Below, one piece after another: positions 34,198 to 44,471 of a stretch of 64,000 bases of DNA (the first letter of the stretch is position 1; every line of letters begins with the position of its first letter). A model generated the notes under the pieces. The model did not search any database. It was not told where the DNA came from and worked only from the letters and a program-made list of their open reading frames with translations. Position numbers and translations under genes: made by a program. Source of the DNA: Mortierella alpina (Eukaryota; Mortierellomycota; Mortierellomycetes; Mortierellales; Mortierellaceae); contig JANATF010000007.1 in the NCBI GenBank assembly GCA_029449245.1, positions 2,170,001 through 2,234,000 on the forward strand, written 5' to 3'.

Positions 34198-35453
34198 GTG
34201 CTTTCCAGTCGATGAGTCAATGGACGAAGGGTATGAAAGGCCAAAGATGCACGGGGAAGAAATGATCCTTGCTCAATGAGGAGGTCGAGGGATGAGAATT
34301 CGGATTGGGATTGAAAGTCAAATGGATCCAAAGCTGTAGTCAATTAAAAAAGAAAAACAAGACATGCTTTGATTTTTTTGATTTTGGCGGCGCCGGATGC
34401 GACGCTCAGGGCAATCACACGCGACAATGCTAGGATACCATCAGGACGCGAGAACGCCATCTATTGCAAACGCGAAGGTCGGCACACATTCTTATGAGAA
34501 ACTGACAAACTACAGCTCTTGATCCATACTGTAGACACACGCGTTCGCCAAAGAAGTACACAGGTGTGCGTAAAAAGACGCATGCAGGGTGTATACGTAT
34601 ATATAAATAGGAGAAACTTGGTCCCGCTGCCCGCTTGCCAATGAGCAAATGGGAAAAAGATACTCTTTGGCCCTTACAAATATATACCTCTTATGTATGA
34701 AATGACTTTATTATAAAAAAACACTGCGACAATAGTACAAAGAAAAAGTCCAAGAGAGAGTGCGCTGGCCATGAGTGGGACGAAAACGAAAAGTTGCAGC
34801 CCTCCCCGCAAAGAACGCCGAAATGATGATCACAGCTCGGAGCGAGGCTTTTGGGAAATCATGCGCCGTAGAAAAGACGGATTGACTAGGTGTACAGGAA
34901 CTACAGCCCTCTCTGCAATCGTCCTTCCGTGGCTGTCGTCTCCATTTTATCCGTGGCGTTTCCCGTTTAACAACAGCCCTGTACAATTCCAATGAACAAT
35001 GTTTGTTAGAAGAAAAGATGCAGAGTACGCCAGAGAGGATCTGTCTTGAACGAACCACGAAACAACTTTGGTCAAGTTGAAAAAAACTTACATCGAGACA
35101 ACAGCACAAGCATGCACCAAGTGCGCTATTTTACAAAGAGACAAAGGAGTAATACGATCAGGGTCAGCGTCGTCTGTGTTTGATCCCGCTTTCTTTGATC
35201 CAGTGATTCAACTGTCCCCTTCCTCACAATCTGCACCCGAGAGAACACACCGATGCCCAGCAACACGAAGGGGAGCTGCTAATGGCACCAAACGCTCCCG
35301 ACTGGCAAATCTTTCTAGCTCAGGGACAGCACTCCTCCCCCTTGCCAAGTTGGCCTGCTATCTGGCTACATCAAGCCAACAAATAGAGGCGTAAAGAGGA
35401 GAGAAAAAAAGAGGAGACCAGCCCTAGAGGACAGCGCAGGGTTCTTCCCTACG
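34198..35453. other. Intergenic region, about 1.26 kb, no gene recognised
   Basis: It contains upstream sequence of the paraoxonase-like gene, with a TATA-like tatatataaatag at about 34599-34611 read on the plus strand, and the 3' flank of the next minus-strand gene. Open frames of 100-130 codons exist at 34711-35109 (-) and 35068-35394 (+). Neither shows a recognisable domain or matching splice sites. Confidence 0.4.
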
Positions 35454-36271
35454 CTAATATCTGCCAATAGTCATCATTTGACCAACGACAATAATGTGGA
35501 CGAAAACATAGCCCGCAAGGGTGCCGGGAACAATTGTCGGAAGCGGACAGCCAAAGGAATCAAGTCTGTACCACAAACAATCATCGCCCAGCTGCAGACA
35601 CACACAGCTAAAATGCAGTATGTACGCCATAATGTAAGGGAGTACCAGTTCGAAGAGCCTGGACGATAAAAGAAAACAACAGCCTGGTTGGCTCCAACCT
35701 GCCAACATTCCCAGCATTCTGCTTGCGATTCACGGTCTCGCCAATGGAATGGAACCGCATGAATACAAGAGCGAGAGTAGAAAGTAGAAGAGACAGAAAT
35801 AGTGGAGAAGAGGGAAACGATGCGCTGGACCAGATTCAAACCAAGAAACCCCACGAAGAGAAACAGCGAATTCAGAATCCATTCTCCCTGCAGTAGCCTT
35901 ACCAGCCGTAGCACATGTCGTTCTTGTTATTGTTCTGCTGGGGAGCGGGCGTTGTCTGTTGGATAATAACAGGCTGGGGCGAGGCTAATGCAACACGAAT
36001 GAAGAAGCAAACACAAGGTTCCACGTTAGCCAAGCAAGGCGAGAGGTGCTGATCCACGACACGGTGCTGCAGCTGCTGGAGCCTTACGCTGGGCATAGTA
36101 TCCACCCTGGGGCGAGGGAGGGTAGCCTGGCTGCTGGCCGTAGGCTGGCTGGGGAGGGTATCCTGGCTGGTACGAGGCAGCCTGGCCGTAAGCGGGCTGG
36201 CCATAGGCTGGCTGGGCCTGTTGAGGGTACTGGGGAGGCTGGGAAGCGTAATAGCCCTTATCCTGCGACAT
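35454..36271 (-). CDS. Small Tyr/Gln/Pro-rich protein with hydrophobic C-terminus
   Basis: Three exons: 36271-36088, 35984-35903 and 35658-35454, coding 156 residues. The N-terminal ~80 residues are a Tyr/Gln/Pro/Gly repeat (YGQPAYGQAASYQPGYPP), as in many fungal stress and CYSTM/PMP3-type proteins. Then come PVIIQQTTPAPQQNNNKNDMCYGW and a hydrophobic part (LFELVLPYIMAYIL, then PTIVPGTLAGYVFVHIIVV) that could form two membrane helices, loosely like the proteolipid PMP3/RCI2 fold. The first two exons are well supported. The third is in phase and restores the Trp codon at the junction, but alternative acceptors exist at 35608 and 35598, so the tail is uncertain. Confidence 0.55.
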
Positions 36272-36976
36272 GGTTGCGTATGAGGGGGGGAAGAGAGGAA
36301 GAGGGGAGAGGGGATGAGATGAGGCGGGGCTAGAAGAGGAGCGAGCGAGACGAGAAGGGAAGGAAGAGAAGAAGGAGGAGGAAAAGGAGGAGGAGGAAGA
36401 AAAGGAACGATGAGGACGAGGACAAGGACAAGTGGAGAAGAGAGAGAGGAGCAGAGTAGCGCACCAGGGCGTCGAATAAGCAGCGCAGAGTGAAGCCACC
36501 CGTCGCTAAGAAAAGAACTGAGACCTCAGGAAAGCCTCGACACGCCCGTAGGCGGTTTGATTCAGCAGGCGGGAGTTTGATGCCGTCCAAATTGGTCTCT
36601 TTTGGTCACAGGCACCCTGCGCGACCCCTGCGCGCCAAGCTACAGCCCAGCTGCACTGGTGGTCTGCACCTGCAGTCGAGCAGCAGCGTGCTCTGGACCT
36701 CTGGACCCAGCAGTATCATGTGCTCTGTCGAGCCATGCGCTGCTGGGTCCGCAATCTGCAACAGGAAGATATGCCCGCGATAATTCATCCGCCGAATCGA
36801 ATATCGAGATTTGAGTCCCTGCGCACTTTGTTCACATCTGTGACTCTGTTCCGTCGTTGTCCTTCCTGTCTCTTGTCCTCTTCCCTGTCGTCCTCCTCCG
36901 TGCTGTCCCTGTCCCCCGTCGTCGTTGTCGTTGTCGTCGTCCTCCTCCTCCTCCTCCACACAACCTGCCCGAGCCA
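36272..36976. promoter_or_regulatory. Divergent promoter region of the small membrane protein and YeiH-like genes
   Basis: 705 bp. 36280-36440 is purine-rich on the plus strand (gaggag and aggaag runs). 36840-36960 is pyrimidine-rich with repeated gtcgtc and ctcctc. Both fit leaders of the two diverging genes. No gene was seen inside. Confidence 0.4.
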
Positions 36977-38772
36977 ATGTCCTCAGGAAACAGCCCACCC
37001 GAGCATCCATCGGGCGCCATCGCCTTGACCACCATTGGCAGAGGCACCAGTCCAGACCCATCTTCCTCCCCACAACCCCTAGCGCTCCGTCCATCGCCCC
37101 TAGTCTCTCGAGAATCCATGAGCATCTCGATCGCTTCCTCATCCTCGACGTCTCATTCACCCACCCAAGAAAACGACATCAGGGAAAACAGGGAAATCGA
37201 CATCAAAGAAAACGCCAAACACAACAAGCGCGGGCTCCAACCAGGGGATGCTTCTAGCAGGAACGCAATAGGTCCCAAATCACCCCTCGCTGCATTTCTC
37301 TCGAGGCATCCATGGCTCATGGGCTGGAATCACGAGGACTGGTGGCCCTGCTGGATCGGTCTCTTCCTGTTTGCTCTCGTCTCGGTGGCAGTCCACCACG
37401 GCATTCCAGCTGCGCACTTTGCTCCTTGGACCGCTAACCCATTCGACGCATTGCACGGCACCAACAACCTTGGGCTGCTCGTTTTAGCCCCCCTCCAGGG
37501 TCTTCTCATCGTCCTGGCTCTGTGGGCAGTTGGAGCCAAGAGCTGGAACCAGAGCCACAAAGGCTTCCTTGTCATCTACTCGCTCTCGTTTCTCAGCAAG
37601 TGGTTGGCAGCGCAGCGGAACGTCAAGAGCGCCAGCTTGGGCGACTCGATCTGGGCCATCCTCTTTGGAACGTTGCTCAGGAACATCATGGCGGGTGCGC
37701 CCTTGCCCGACGGTCGCTCAAAGCCGCTGCCAGCCTGGCTCAAGGCAGCACAACAGACGGAGCTCTATATTGCCATCTCGCTTGTTCTTCTCTGGTAAAG
37801 CGGAAGCTACTGCTGTGCACAAGGAACAACTGCCCTGAAAATCTGGTAGCGTGTGACTAACTATTGACAATAATTCGCCATTTCCCATCTCGCTTTGCAT
37901 ATCATTCCAGCATCGACGTCTCAGTTCTCAGACCGCTGGCACCCAGAGCCCTGTTTGTCTCCTGGATCGACACGCCCTCGCTCTTTGTCCTCGTCGCCCT
38001 CATCGGCACAACATGGCTCCGCATCGATCTTCAGACCTCCATGATCATGAGTGGAGCTACCTTTATCTGTGGCTCGTCTGCTGCGATTGCTCTCTCCGCC
38101 TCCCTCGGCGCTGGCAGCAAGTCAGACCTGCCCATTGCCATCATCTCGGTCTTTACAATCCCTTCCATCATTGCGCTACCCTATATCGCAAAGGCAATCG
38201 GCATCAGCGCCAAGGTCGCAGGTGCGTGGTTTGGCGGGTGTGTGGATTCGACAGGCGCTGTCATTGCTGCAGCCACGATCTATGGGGACACTGGCAACGT
38301 GGCCGTCGAAACGTCTGCCGTCGTCAAAATGGTCCAGAACGTGCTCATCGGCCCCATCTCGGTCGGTGTTGCCGCTGTGTGGACGCAAAGAGAAGAACGG
38401 CGCAAGCGGGCGCTTCACAATTCGCTCCAGGACGAGACGTTGCGTGCCAAATCGGATTTCACACCAGTCCCCTATAGGACCTTGCTTTGGAATCGATTCC
38501 CAAAGTTCGTGCTCGGATTCATTGCCACCGCCATCCTGTTCAATACCGTCGTCCCTGCGGAGGACAGGCCTGTTGTCAACACGTTCTCGTTCATGGTGGG
38601 CGAGTGGTTCTCGACCATGAGCTTCGTGAGCATTGGACTCGGACTTCAGTTTCATGAGCTGCGACGGGAGGCGAGAACACTCCTCAAGTTGACAACGCTG
38701 TATGCTTTGGCGCAGTTGGTCGATATCATGAGCACTTTTGGGCTGGCCTACATTGCGTTTGAGCTGTTCTAA
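36977..38772 (+). CDS. YeiH/UPF0324 family membrane transporter (putative sulfate-exporter superfamily)
   Basis: Two exons: 36977-37794 and 37911-38772, coding 559 residues. The start MSSGNSPPEHPSG was chosen over an upstream in-frame ATG at 36857 because the intervening codons are compositional Pro/Arg from the leader. The first ~100 residues are a polar Ser/Pro tail. GWNHEDWWPCWIGLFLFALV marks the first helix, with the paired Trp seen in long bacterial YeiH proteins. About ten helices follow. Conserved segments include TTWLRIDLQTSMIMSGATFI, CGSSAAIALSASLGA, KVAGAWFGGCVDSTGAVIAA, WFSTMSFVSIGLGLQF and the end FGLAYIAFELF. The family is widespread in bacteria and rare in fungi. One phase-2 intron and a local codon pattern like its neighbours show a settled nuclear gene. 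The substrate is not known with confidence in any organism. Confidence 0.85.
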
Positions 38773-38958
38773 GAGTTTTACAACCGTTATATGCGACATC
38801 TTTTCCCCACCTCCCGCGCTTGTACCATACTGCACCATGTACCCATACAGACTACTATATACAAACACAGAATAGATTTTTTATTGACCTCTTGTCGAAC
38901 ATATATACATAATGGCTGGGATCGGGATTGCTGACCTAGCAGTGGACCAATCGAGACC

Positions 38959-41517
38959 TTACATGCCGCGCTCTCTAGCGCGTCCTCTGGAGGTCCGGTT
39001 GTCTTCGCCATGATCATAATGGAACCAGTTGTCTTGCGAGTAGAGCGAGGCATGGTTGTGACCCGCGCCGCGGCTCATTCCGCCGTAATAATCGCGTCCT
39101 TGCTCATCTCGGTACGCAGTACCATGGGGTCGAGCAAACTTGCCGTGAAGCTCTTGCTCAGCCTGCTGCTTACCGTGCTCAAACTTGTGCTTTAGCTCAT
39201 TCGTCTGGTCTGCGAACCAGCTTCGGCCGGCTTCCGCCCTATCCTCGACAGAGTCCTTGAACCTGTCTGCTCCACGCTGAACTTGGTGCTTGGCATGGTC
39301 AAATTGATCTCGAGCGTCATCCTTGGTTGCTGACGAGCCTGTCTTCCACCAGGTTGAATTGCCCGAGCGATTGCTACTATCGTACTGCTCATATGGATCT
39401 GAGGCATTCTTGTGCCACCAACTCTTGCCTTCCTTGGCGGCCTCCGTCACGGAGCGATGCGGCCCATTGTCGAATCGGTCGCCATTATGACCACGACGGC
39501 CAGCATACTCCTCTCTCTCGTCAAAACGGTCACGACGGCCTCCATCATCCTCGCCTGGACGTCCGAAACCCCAGCCCCCACCAAGCCCGCCAGCTGCAGC
39601 ACCAGTGCGATCACTAGAGCGCGATCGGGAGCGCGAGTCGTTGAAGTCACGCTCAAACTTGCGGGCCTGGCGACGACCGTGGTCCTCCATGTCTTCGGCT
39701 CTGTTACGGATATCGCGCTTTGCATCCCGGTACCGATCCTGCGAAAAGTCACGCGCCTCCTGGCCTTGCTTCTTGGCCTCCTGGCGGAAGTGGTCCCAAT
39801 GGCGGCCGGCCTCGCGACCCATTTCTCGGCCTTCCTTACCGCGGTCGTTGGCCCAGTCCTGACCGCGGTCTTTCCAATCTTCAAATCGACCACGCATTTC
39901 ACGTGAACGATCTTGTGCCCAATCTTGGGTTTGGTCCTTCATGTTCTCGTTCTGATAGCGCCAATCGCGGCCTCGGTCTCGAATCTCGTCCCGAGCTGAA
40001 TCCCAGCTCTGGCGAGCCTTGTTCTTGAACCGATCAAACTCGCGTTCAACATCGTCCCCATCAAAGCGGCGCGCACGATGCTGCTGCTCTCGGAACCAGT
40101 CCTGGGTGTCGTCTTTGGCTCTCGAGGCCCATTTGCGTGCTTCATCGGGCTTGAGGTTTGATGCAAAATCCTTGGCGGTCTTTTCAGCTTTCTTGGTCTC
40201 TGCATTCCACCAGTGTTTTGCATCTCCAGCCTTGTCCTCGACCTTGTGTTTGACTTGATCCTTGGTGTACTCGAGCTGATGGCCCATATCTTTGGTCTTG
40301 TGCTTCATTTCGTTGACGACCTCGGTACCCTTGTCCTTGATGTCATGAGCAGCTTCGACGGTTTTTTCCTTGGCGTCCTTCAGAACCTTTTGAGTCTTGT
40401 CAGTGAGCTCGTGGGTCTTGTCGGACAGGTCATGGGCAGCGTCCTTGGCCCCATGGGCGACAGATCCAGCCGCAGCGGTGAGACTGTGGGTTGTGTCTAC
40501 GACCGATTGCTTCGCGTGATGGTACTTGTGTTGCCATTCGCTGGACCATTCCTGGTAGTCGAAGGTTCGGAGACCGTGAATGACATTATTAGTGGTCTTG
40601 GGGATGCAGTAGGCAGAAGCACCCATCGCCAACGCCACGGGCGAGAAGAAGCGGAACACAATGTTGCCTATAAAGCAAAGTCAGCACAAAAACAGAAGAG
40701 AGCATCAGGCATTTTGCAATTTAAGCTTCATTCAGCAAAGAACGCGAGGTTATCTCCTTCTTACTCTTGCGCGCAATGATGGAGCCTGTTAGACCGGCAA
40801 CAGCCACGTAGAACAGAGCGGGGATCAAAGGCTCTTCAACGTATGCACCACGGAATCTACTCATTTTGTCACTCGGTGCTCCAAAGTTGTGCTGGTGAGA
40901 GTTGGCTTCATGAGAGTGGTGGTGCTCGCCGCCTGAGCGCTGGCCCAAGAATCGAGATCCATGGCCACGGTCGCGTCCAGAGGCGGAGGACGATGCTGTG
41001 GCTGAGGAGAAGGAAGGTGAAGCAGACGAGGACGATTTGCTATCGTAAGGCGACTCGGCCATCTCGAGAACATGGTCGGTGAATTCCTGGACGTGTTCCT
41101 TCAAGTCCTCTGCTTTGGCTTGGATGGCAGAGTCCTGCAAGCATACCAGAACGCAGAAGCGAGCCAAAAAAAAAAAAAAAAAATACAACAATGCGCGCAT
41201 GAAGCGCTGAAATGAGAAACCGAGAAAATTTTCACGCATGAAATGCGGCATCATACCGAGGCCTTGACGCTACTTACCAGCTGGCAATGAACGGGTCTGT
41301 TGAACGCAGCCCCAGAGGCGACGACGGCGACGGTGGAAGCGACCAAGAGTGCGGGCTTGTGATTTTTTAGAGGGGACCATGTAGCCAGGCGAGCATTGCA
41401 CGCGTGTGTGAGTAGGTTGCATAGGTGGCGTGGAGCAAAATCGACAGGGTGGAGTGAACGACCTACGTTGCGTGCCCGGCGGGCAGCAGCCAGCGCTTGG
41501 GGCTTGATGGTGTACAT
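38959..41517 (-). CDS. Mic26/Mic27-like MICOS subunit with very long amphipathic repeat tail
   Basis: Three exons: 41517-41278, 41134-40765 and 40667-38959, coding 772 residues. The N-terminus MYTIKPQALAAARRARNVG is Arg/Ala-rich, as in mitochondrial targeting peptides, and a first membrane segment is PALLVASTVAVVASGAAFN. The MICOS part continues AKAEDLKEHVQEFTDHVLEM, YVEEPLIPALFYVAVAGLTG and FFSPVALAMGASAYCIPKTT, the second apolipoprotein-O-like membrane segment. From residue ~250 to the end the protein is charged, with repeats such as DKTHELTDKTQKVLKDAKEK, RARRFDGDDVEREFDRFKNK and EMGREAGRHWDHF. The pattern recalls LEA group 3 and apolipoprotein helices, then an Arg/Gly/Asp-rich end. Fungal Mic26/27 proteins are usually near 230 residues. 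The head should sit in cristae junctions and the tail in the intermembrane space. A possible additional ~100 bp intron (donor GTAGGT at 41465) cannot be excluded. Confidence 0.82.
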
Positions 41518-42471
41518 GGCTGGTCTGGAGAGAGTCTCTTTTGGGGGCGGGTCGTTCTGGCGGCGGGGTGCTTTGCAGGACGAGAGGATGGTGGCGAGGG
41601 AGCGAGGCTGGAGCTGAGAGGAGTCAAGGCGGTGGAGAGGGAAAGAAACAAAGGGCTGAAGGGCTGAGGGAGAAGAGACAGAGCAAAAAGAGGGTCGTGG
41701 GTGGCACGGGCAGTTGGGATCGAGATTTCGTACAAAATGTCTTAGCGTCATCTCTCGTGTGTCGTCTCTCTTCTCCGCTTCGCTGCAACTCCACCCCTTC
41801 GCCCTCTCCTTCATCGCGTCCTCGCTGTCCGGCGGTGTCCAGCGGTGTCGCGCCTTGGCCGCGTCTGCGTGCTCGCGCCTGTCTTTCTTCCTTTCCTCTT
41901 CGCCTCTGCCGCCTTCCTGCGCTCGCCCGACCGTGCACCGTCCGCGAAAAGAGATGCCTCGCCAACAGACTCGCAGCCTCCACATATACCTGTCTAAGCT
42001 ACTCCCCAACACTGTTGCGCACCAGCAGCTCAACGCTGTTCCTTGTTCACTCATCTCGTTCCTCTCATCAGTCATTCGTCATTGGTCCTCTGCCCGACGC
42101 TAATGTGCAACATCGCAATCCAGTTCAAACATCCGCGTCAGGGCACTAACAGACTATACTCTTTTTCAGCAGCATGCAGCTTCAGGAGATCGCCATTGAT
42201 TAGGACCGCCTTCAACACACGATTCGACTTGTTGATGGACTAGCGTTTGTTTGTTCAAGGTTGACCAAGGCTAAACTGACATGATCGACATTCCTCATGT
42301 AGAACAGGTCACTTTGGATGGGCAGCACCTACCAAAGCAGCAAATCGGCGCTAGGACGTGCGATAGACTGCTGCAGAAACGCGCCTTGCAGAAACGTGGC
42401 AATGGACTAGACCGCTAGCGCGTCTTGCTTTCAATACTACAGTCACCAGCAGCACAAAGACCCTGCTCGGA
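41518..42471. promoter_or_regulatory. Divergent promoter region of the MICOS and SET genes
   Basis: About 950 bp (1.1 kb if the SET protein starts at 42637). The half next to the MICOS gene is C/T-rich on the minus strand. No gene, RNA or repeat was recognised. A Mic-type presequence reading across 41365-41465 belongs to the MICOS gene. Confidence 0.4.
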
Positions 42472-44361
42472 ATGATCGATCCCATTGGTTCGCTGAATAT
42501 TCAGCTCCAGCCCGCAGAACAGGAGAAAAAAAAAGTGAGAAGTAAACATGGGGGTGGAGGGCCTCATCGCTCTTCTTCGTTCTTCTTCGCCTCCGCACCC
42601 TGTACTCTTCTCTTCCCTTCACTCTTTTGGCTTCCCATGAATATCGAGATCGGCCAGCTTGCACTCGCTGGTGGTTTGATGATACCCTCTGTACCCATCC
42701 ATCCGCTTCTCACACCTCCTCTGGACCGCAGTCCGTCACTTGGGCAAACTATCGAGCCATCCCTGGACACTGGCAGCTTGCAAAATGCCACAACGGACTT
42801 GATCCACTCGCCTCTCAGCAACTCACATGGCTTCCCTGCAACTACTACACCCGACTTTCCAGTCAAAGTAGCCCTCTTGCCCAATAAGGGCCGTTGCTAC
42901 GTCGCTACAAGAGACATCCAACCACAAGAACTCGTCTTTGTCGCTGAGGCCTTTGGAACAACCATGTGTGATCCTTGGCTAGACTGTGGGGTCTGTCACT
43001 ACTGCTGGATGAGCATTCCCGATCGCAAGGCCCAGATACGGTTACCCTCACTCATCGACGCTTCATACTACGGAAAGCTCGAGAGGAGCAGGAAGCGGGT
43101 ACAGGCCGTGATGGTCTTTTGCGATGAAACCTGCTTGGAGCTGTATGGACCCGACATTGCCGACTCGCTCTGTCGAGTAGAGCAAAAGGTGCGCAGGCCA
43201 TGGAATGAAGCAGGAGCTCGGCATTGGCAATTGAAGGCGCTGGCAACATCCAACATAAAAAGGGAGGACGTGGCCACAGGGGCTGTCAGCCTAACGCCCA
43301 TATCATTGACAGAAAAACACCATTCGACTCTAGTTCAACAAGCCCTGGCACTTGCAGGGTCGCGGAAAGAGATTCTGGACTTGAGTGATCAGGATCTTGC
43401 TGGATTTCTGAACTGCGTTTGGGGAGCATTAGACGGGCTGATCGCAGAGCAAGAGTCGCATATACTTGAAGCCGAGGACGCGGCTCGGGAACAGGATTCA
43501 GGCGTGCGTGCATATACCCAGGAGCAATGTGAGGCATTGTTCCCAAGACTGGCAAAGTATCTACTGGAAGGGGACGACGAAGCGACTGTCGCTGCCCGGA
43601 CTTCAGATGACGACTGCGAGACGATACGGTTGATGAGTGAGATTCTCTATCGACGACAACCCGACATATCCAGCATTGCTGAAGATACCTCCGTGGAGGG
43701 TGCCTTGCGCCCTGTTTGCGGAGAACGTGCGACTTTCTCAGACTATTGTGCAATGCAATCGAATGAATTGGCCATGGTCCGTCAGCAATTGGGAGATGAG
43801 ATGGGCGGTACTAATCAGGACAAAGCCCTTTATACAGGACCAGCAGAAGGCGACCACGGCAAACAAATTGCCTCATGGCGGAACTTGCTCTCGATCCTAC
43901 CTGCGCATCTCCTGGACTGCTTCTATGTCTACCTCCGCATGCGTGATGCCTATATGCTTCTCGCACTCGAGGAAGAGGCCGAAAGTCCGCGTAGTGCCAT
44001 CTCCTTATCGATCGATAACAACCTCTTTCGAGCGATTCTGTATCGTGAGGTGGCCAACTCCTTTGGGATCCGCGACGCATCGGATGAGCTCCTTGGTTTT
44101 GCAGTTTTCCCGCGAGCATGCTTCTTCAATCACTCCTGTCGACCCAACATTGAAAAGAAGCGGCGTCAGGGTGGCAAAGCCAGGCAAATGGAATACTGGA
44201 GCACAAGGGCTATCTCGGCCGGGGAGGAGTGTTGTATTAGCTATGGCGACATTTCTACGGGGTGGAAGGAACGGCAGGAGAGACTGCAAGACATGTACTT
44301 TTTCACATGCACCTGCCCCCGATGCCTCGAGGAACAGTCGAATAGCAAAGTAGACGCATAG
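42472..44361 (+). CDS. SMYD-like SET-domain protein with MYND-like cysteine cluster
   Basis: A single exon. The first ATG at 42472 gives 629 residues. The ATG at 42637 (MNIEIGQLALAGG, 574 residues) may be the real start, since the first 55 codons are compositional. The split SET domain starts at NKGRCYVATRDIQPQELVFV. An inserted Cys cluster follows (CGVCHYCW, then FCDETCLELYG), as in SMYD proteins. A long helical insertion separates it from the catalytic half: RDASDELLGFAVFPRACFFNHSCRPNIE with the invariant NHSC, ISAGEECCISYGD with the catalytic Tyr, and the post-SET zinc motif CTCPRC. It resembles fungal Set5/Set6-type proteins. The stop lies 110 bp from the stop of the convergent MYND gene. 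The substrate is unknown. Confidence 0.88.
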   Translation: MIDPIGSLNIQLQPAEQEKKKVRSKHGGGGPHRSSSFFFASAPCTLLFPSLFWLPMNIEIGQLALAGGLMIPSVPIHPLLTPPLDRSPSLGQTIEPSLDTGSLQNATTDLIHSPLSNSHGFPATTTPDFPVKVALLPNKGRCYVATRDIQPQELVFVAEAFGTTMCDPWLDCGVCHYCWMSIPDRKAQIRLPSLIDASYYGKLERSRKRVQAVMVFCDETCLELYGPDIADSLCRVEQKVRRPWNEAGARHWQLKALATSNIKREDVATGAVSLTPISLTEKHHSTLVQQALALAGSRKEILDLSDQDLAGFLNCVWGALDGLIAEQESHILEAEDAAREQDSGVRAYTQEQCEALFPRLAKYLLEGDDEATVAARTSDDDCETIRLMSEILYRRQPDISSIAEDTSVEGALRPVCGERATFSDYCAMQSNELAMVRQQLGDEMGGTNQDKALYTGPAEGDHGKQIASWRNLLSILPAHLLDCFYVYLRMRDAYMLLALEEEAESPRSAISLSIDNNLFRAILYREVANSFGIRDASDELLGFAVFPRACFFNHSCRPNIEKKRRQGGKARQMEYWSTRAISAGEECCISYGDISTGWKERQERLQDMYFFTCTCPRCLEEQSNSKVDA

Positions 44362-44471
44362 TTTTTAAAGGTATCGTTTATATATTTGAACTACCTCACA
44401 TGTGGTAGAAGGCGCTTTCCCCACCATCTCCAAGCAAAACCTTCAATCTCGCATACACAGCGCATACGCGT

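Noticed and set aside
34711-35109. 132-codon minus-strand open frame
   Set aside because: There is no domain, splice-site support or clear start context; it lies in intergenic DNA.
36857-36976. Upstream start for the YeiH-like protein
   Set aside because: The added residues are Pro/Arg codons from a pyrimidine-rich leader. The ATG at 36977 begins a more plausible polar N-terminus.
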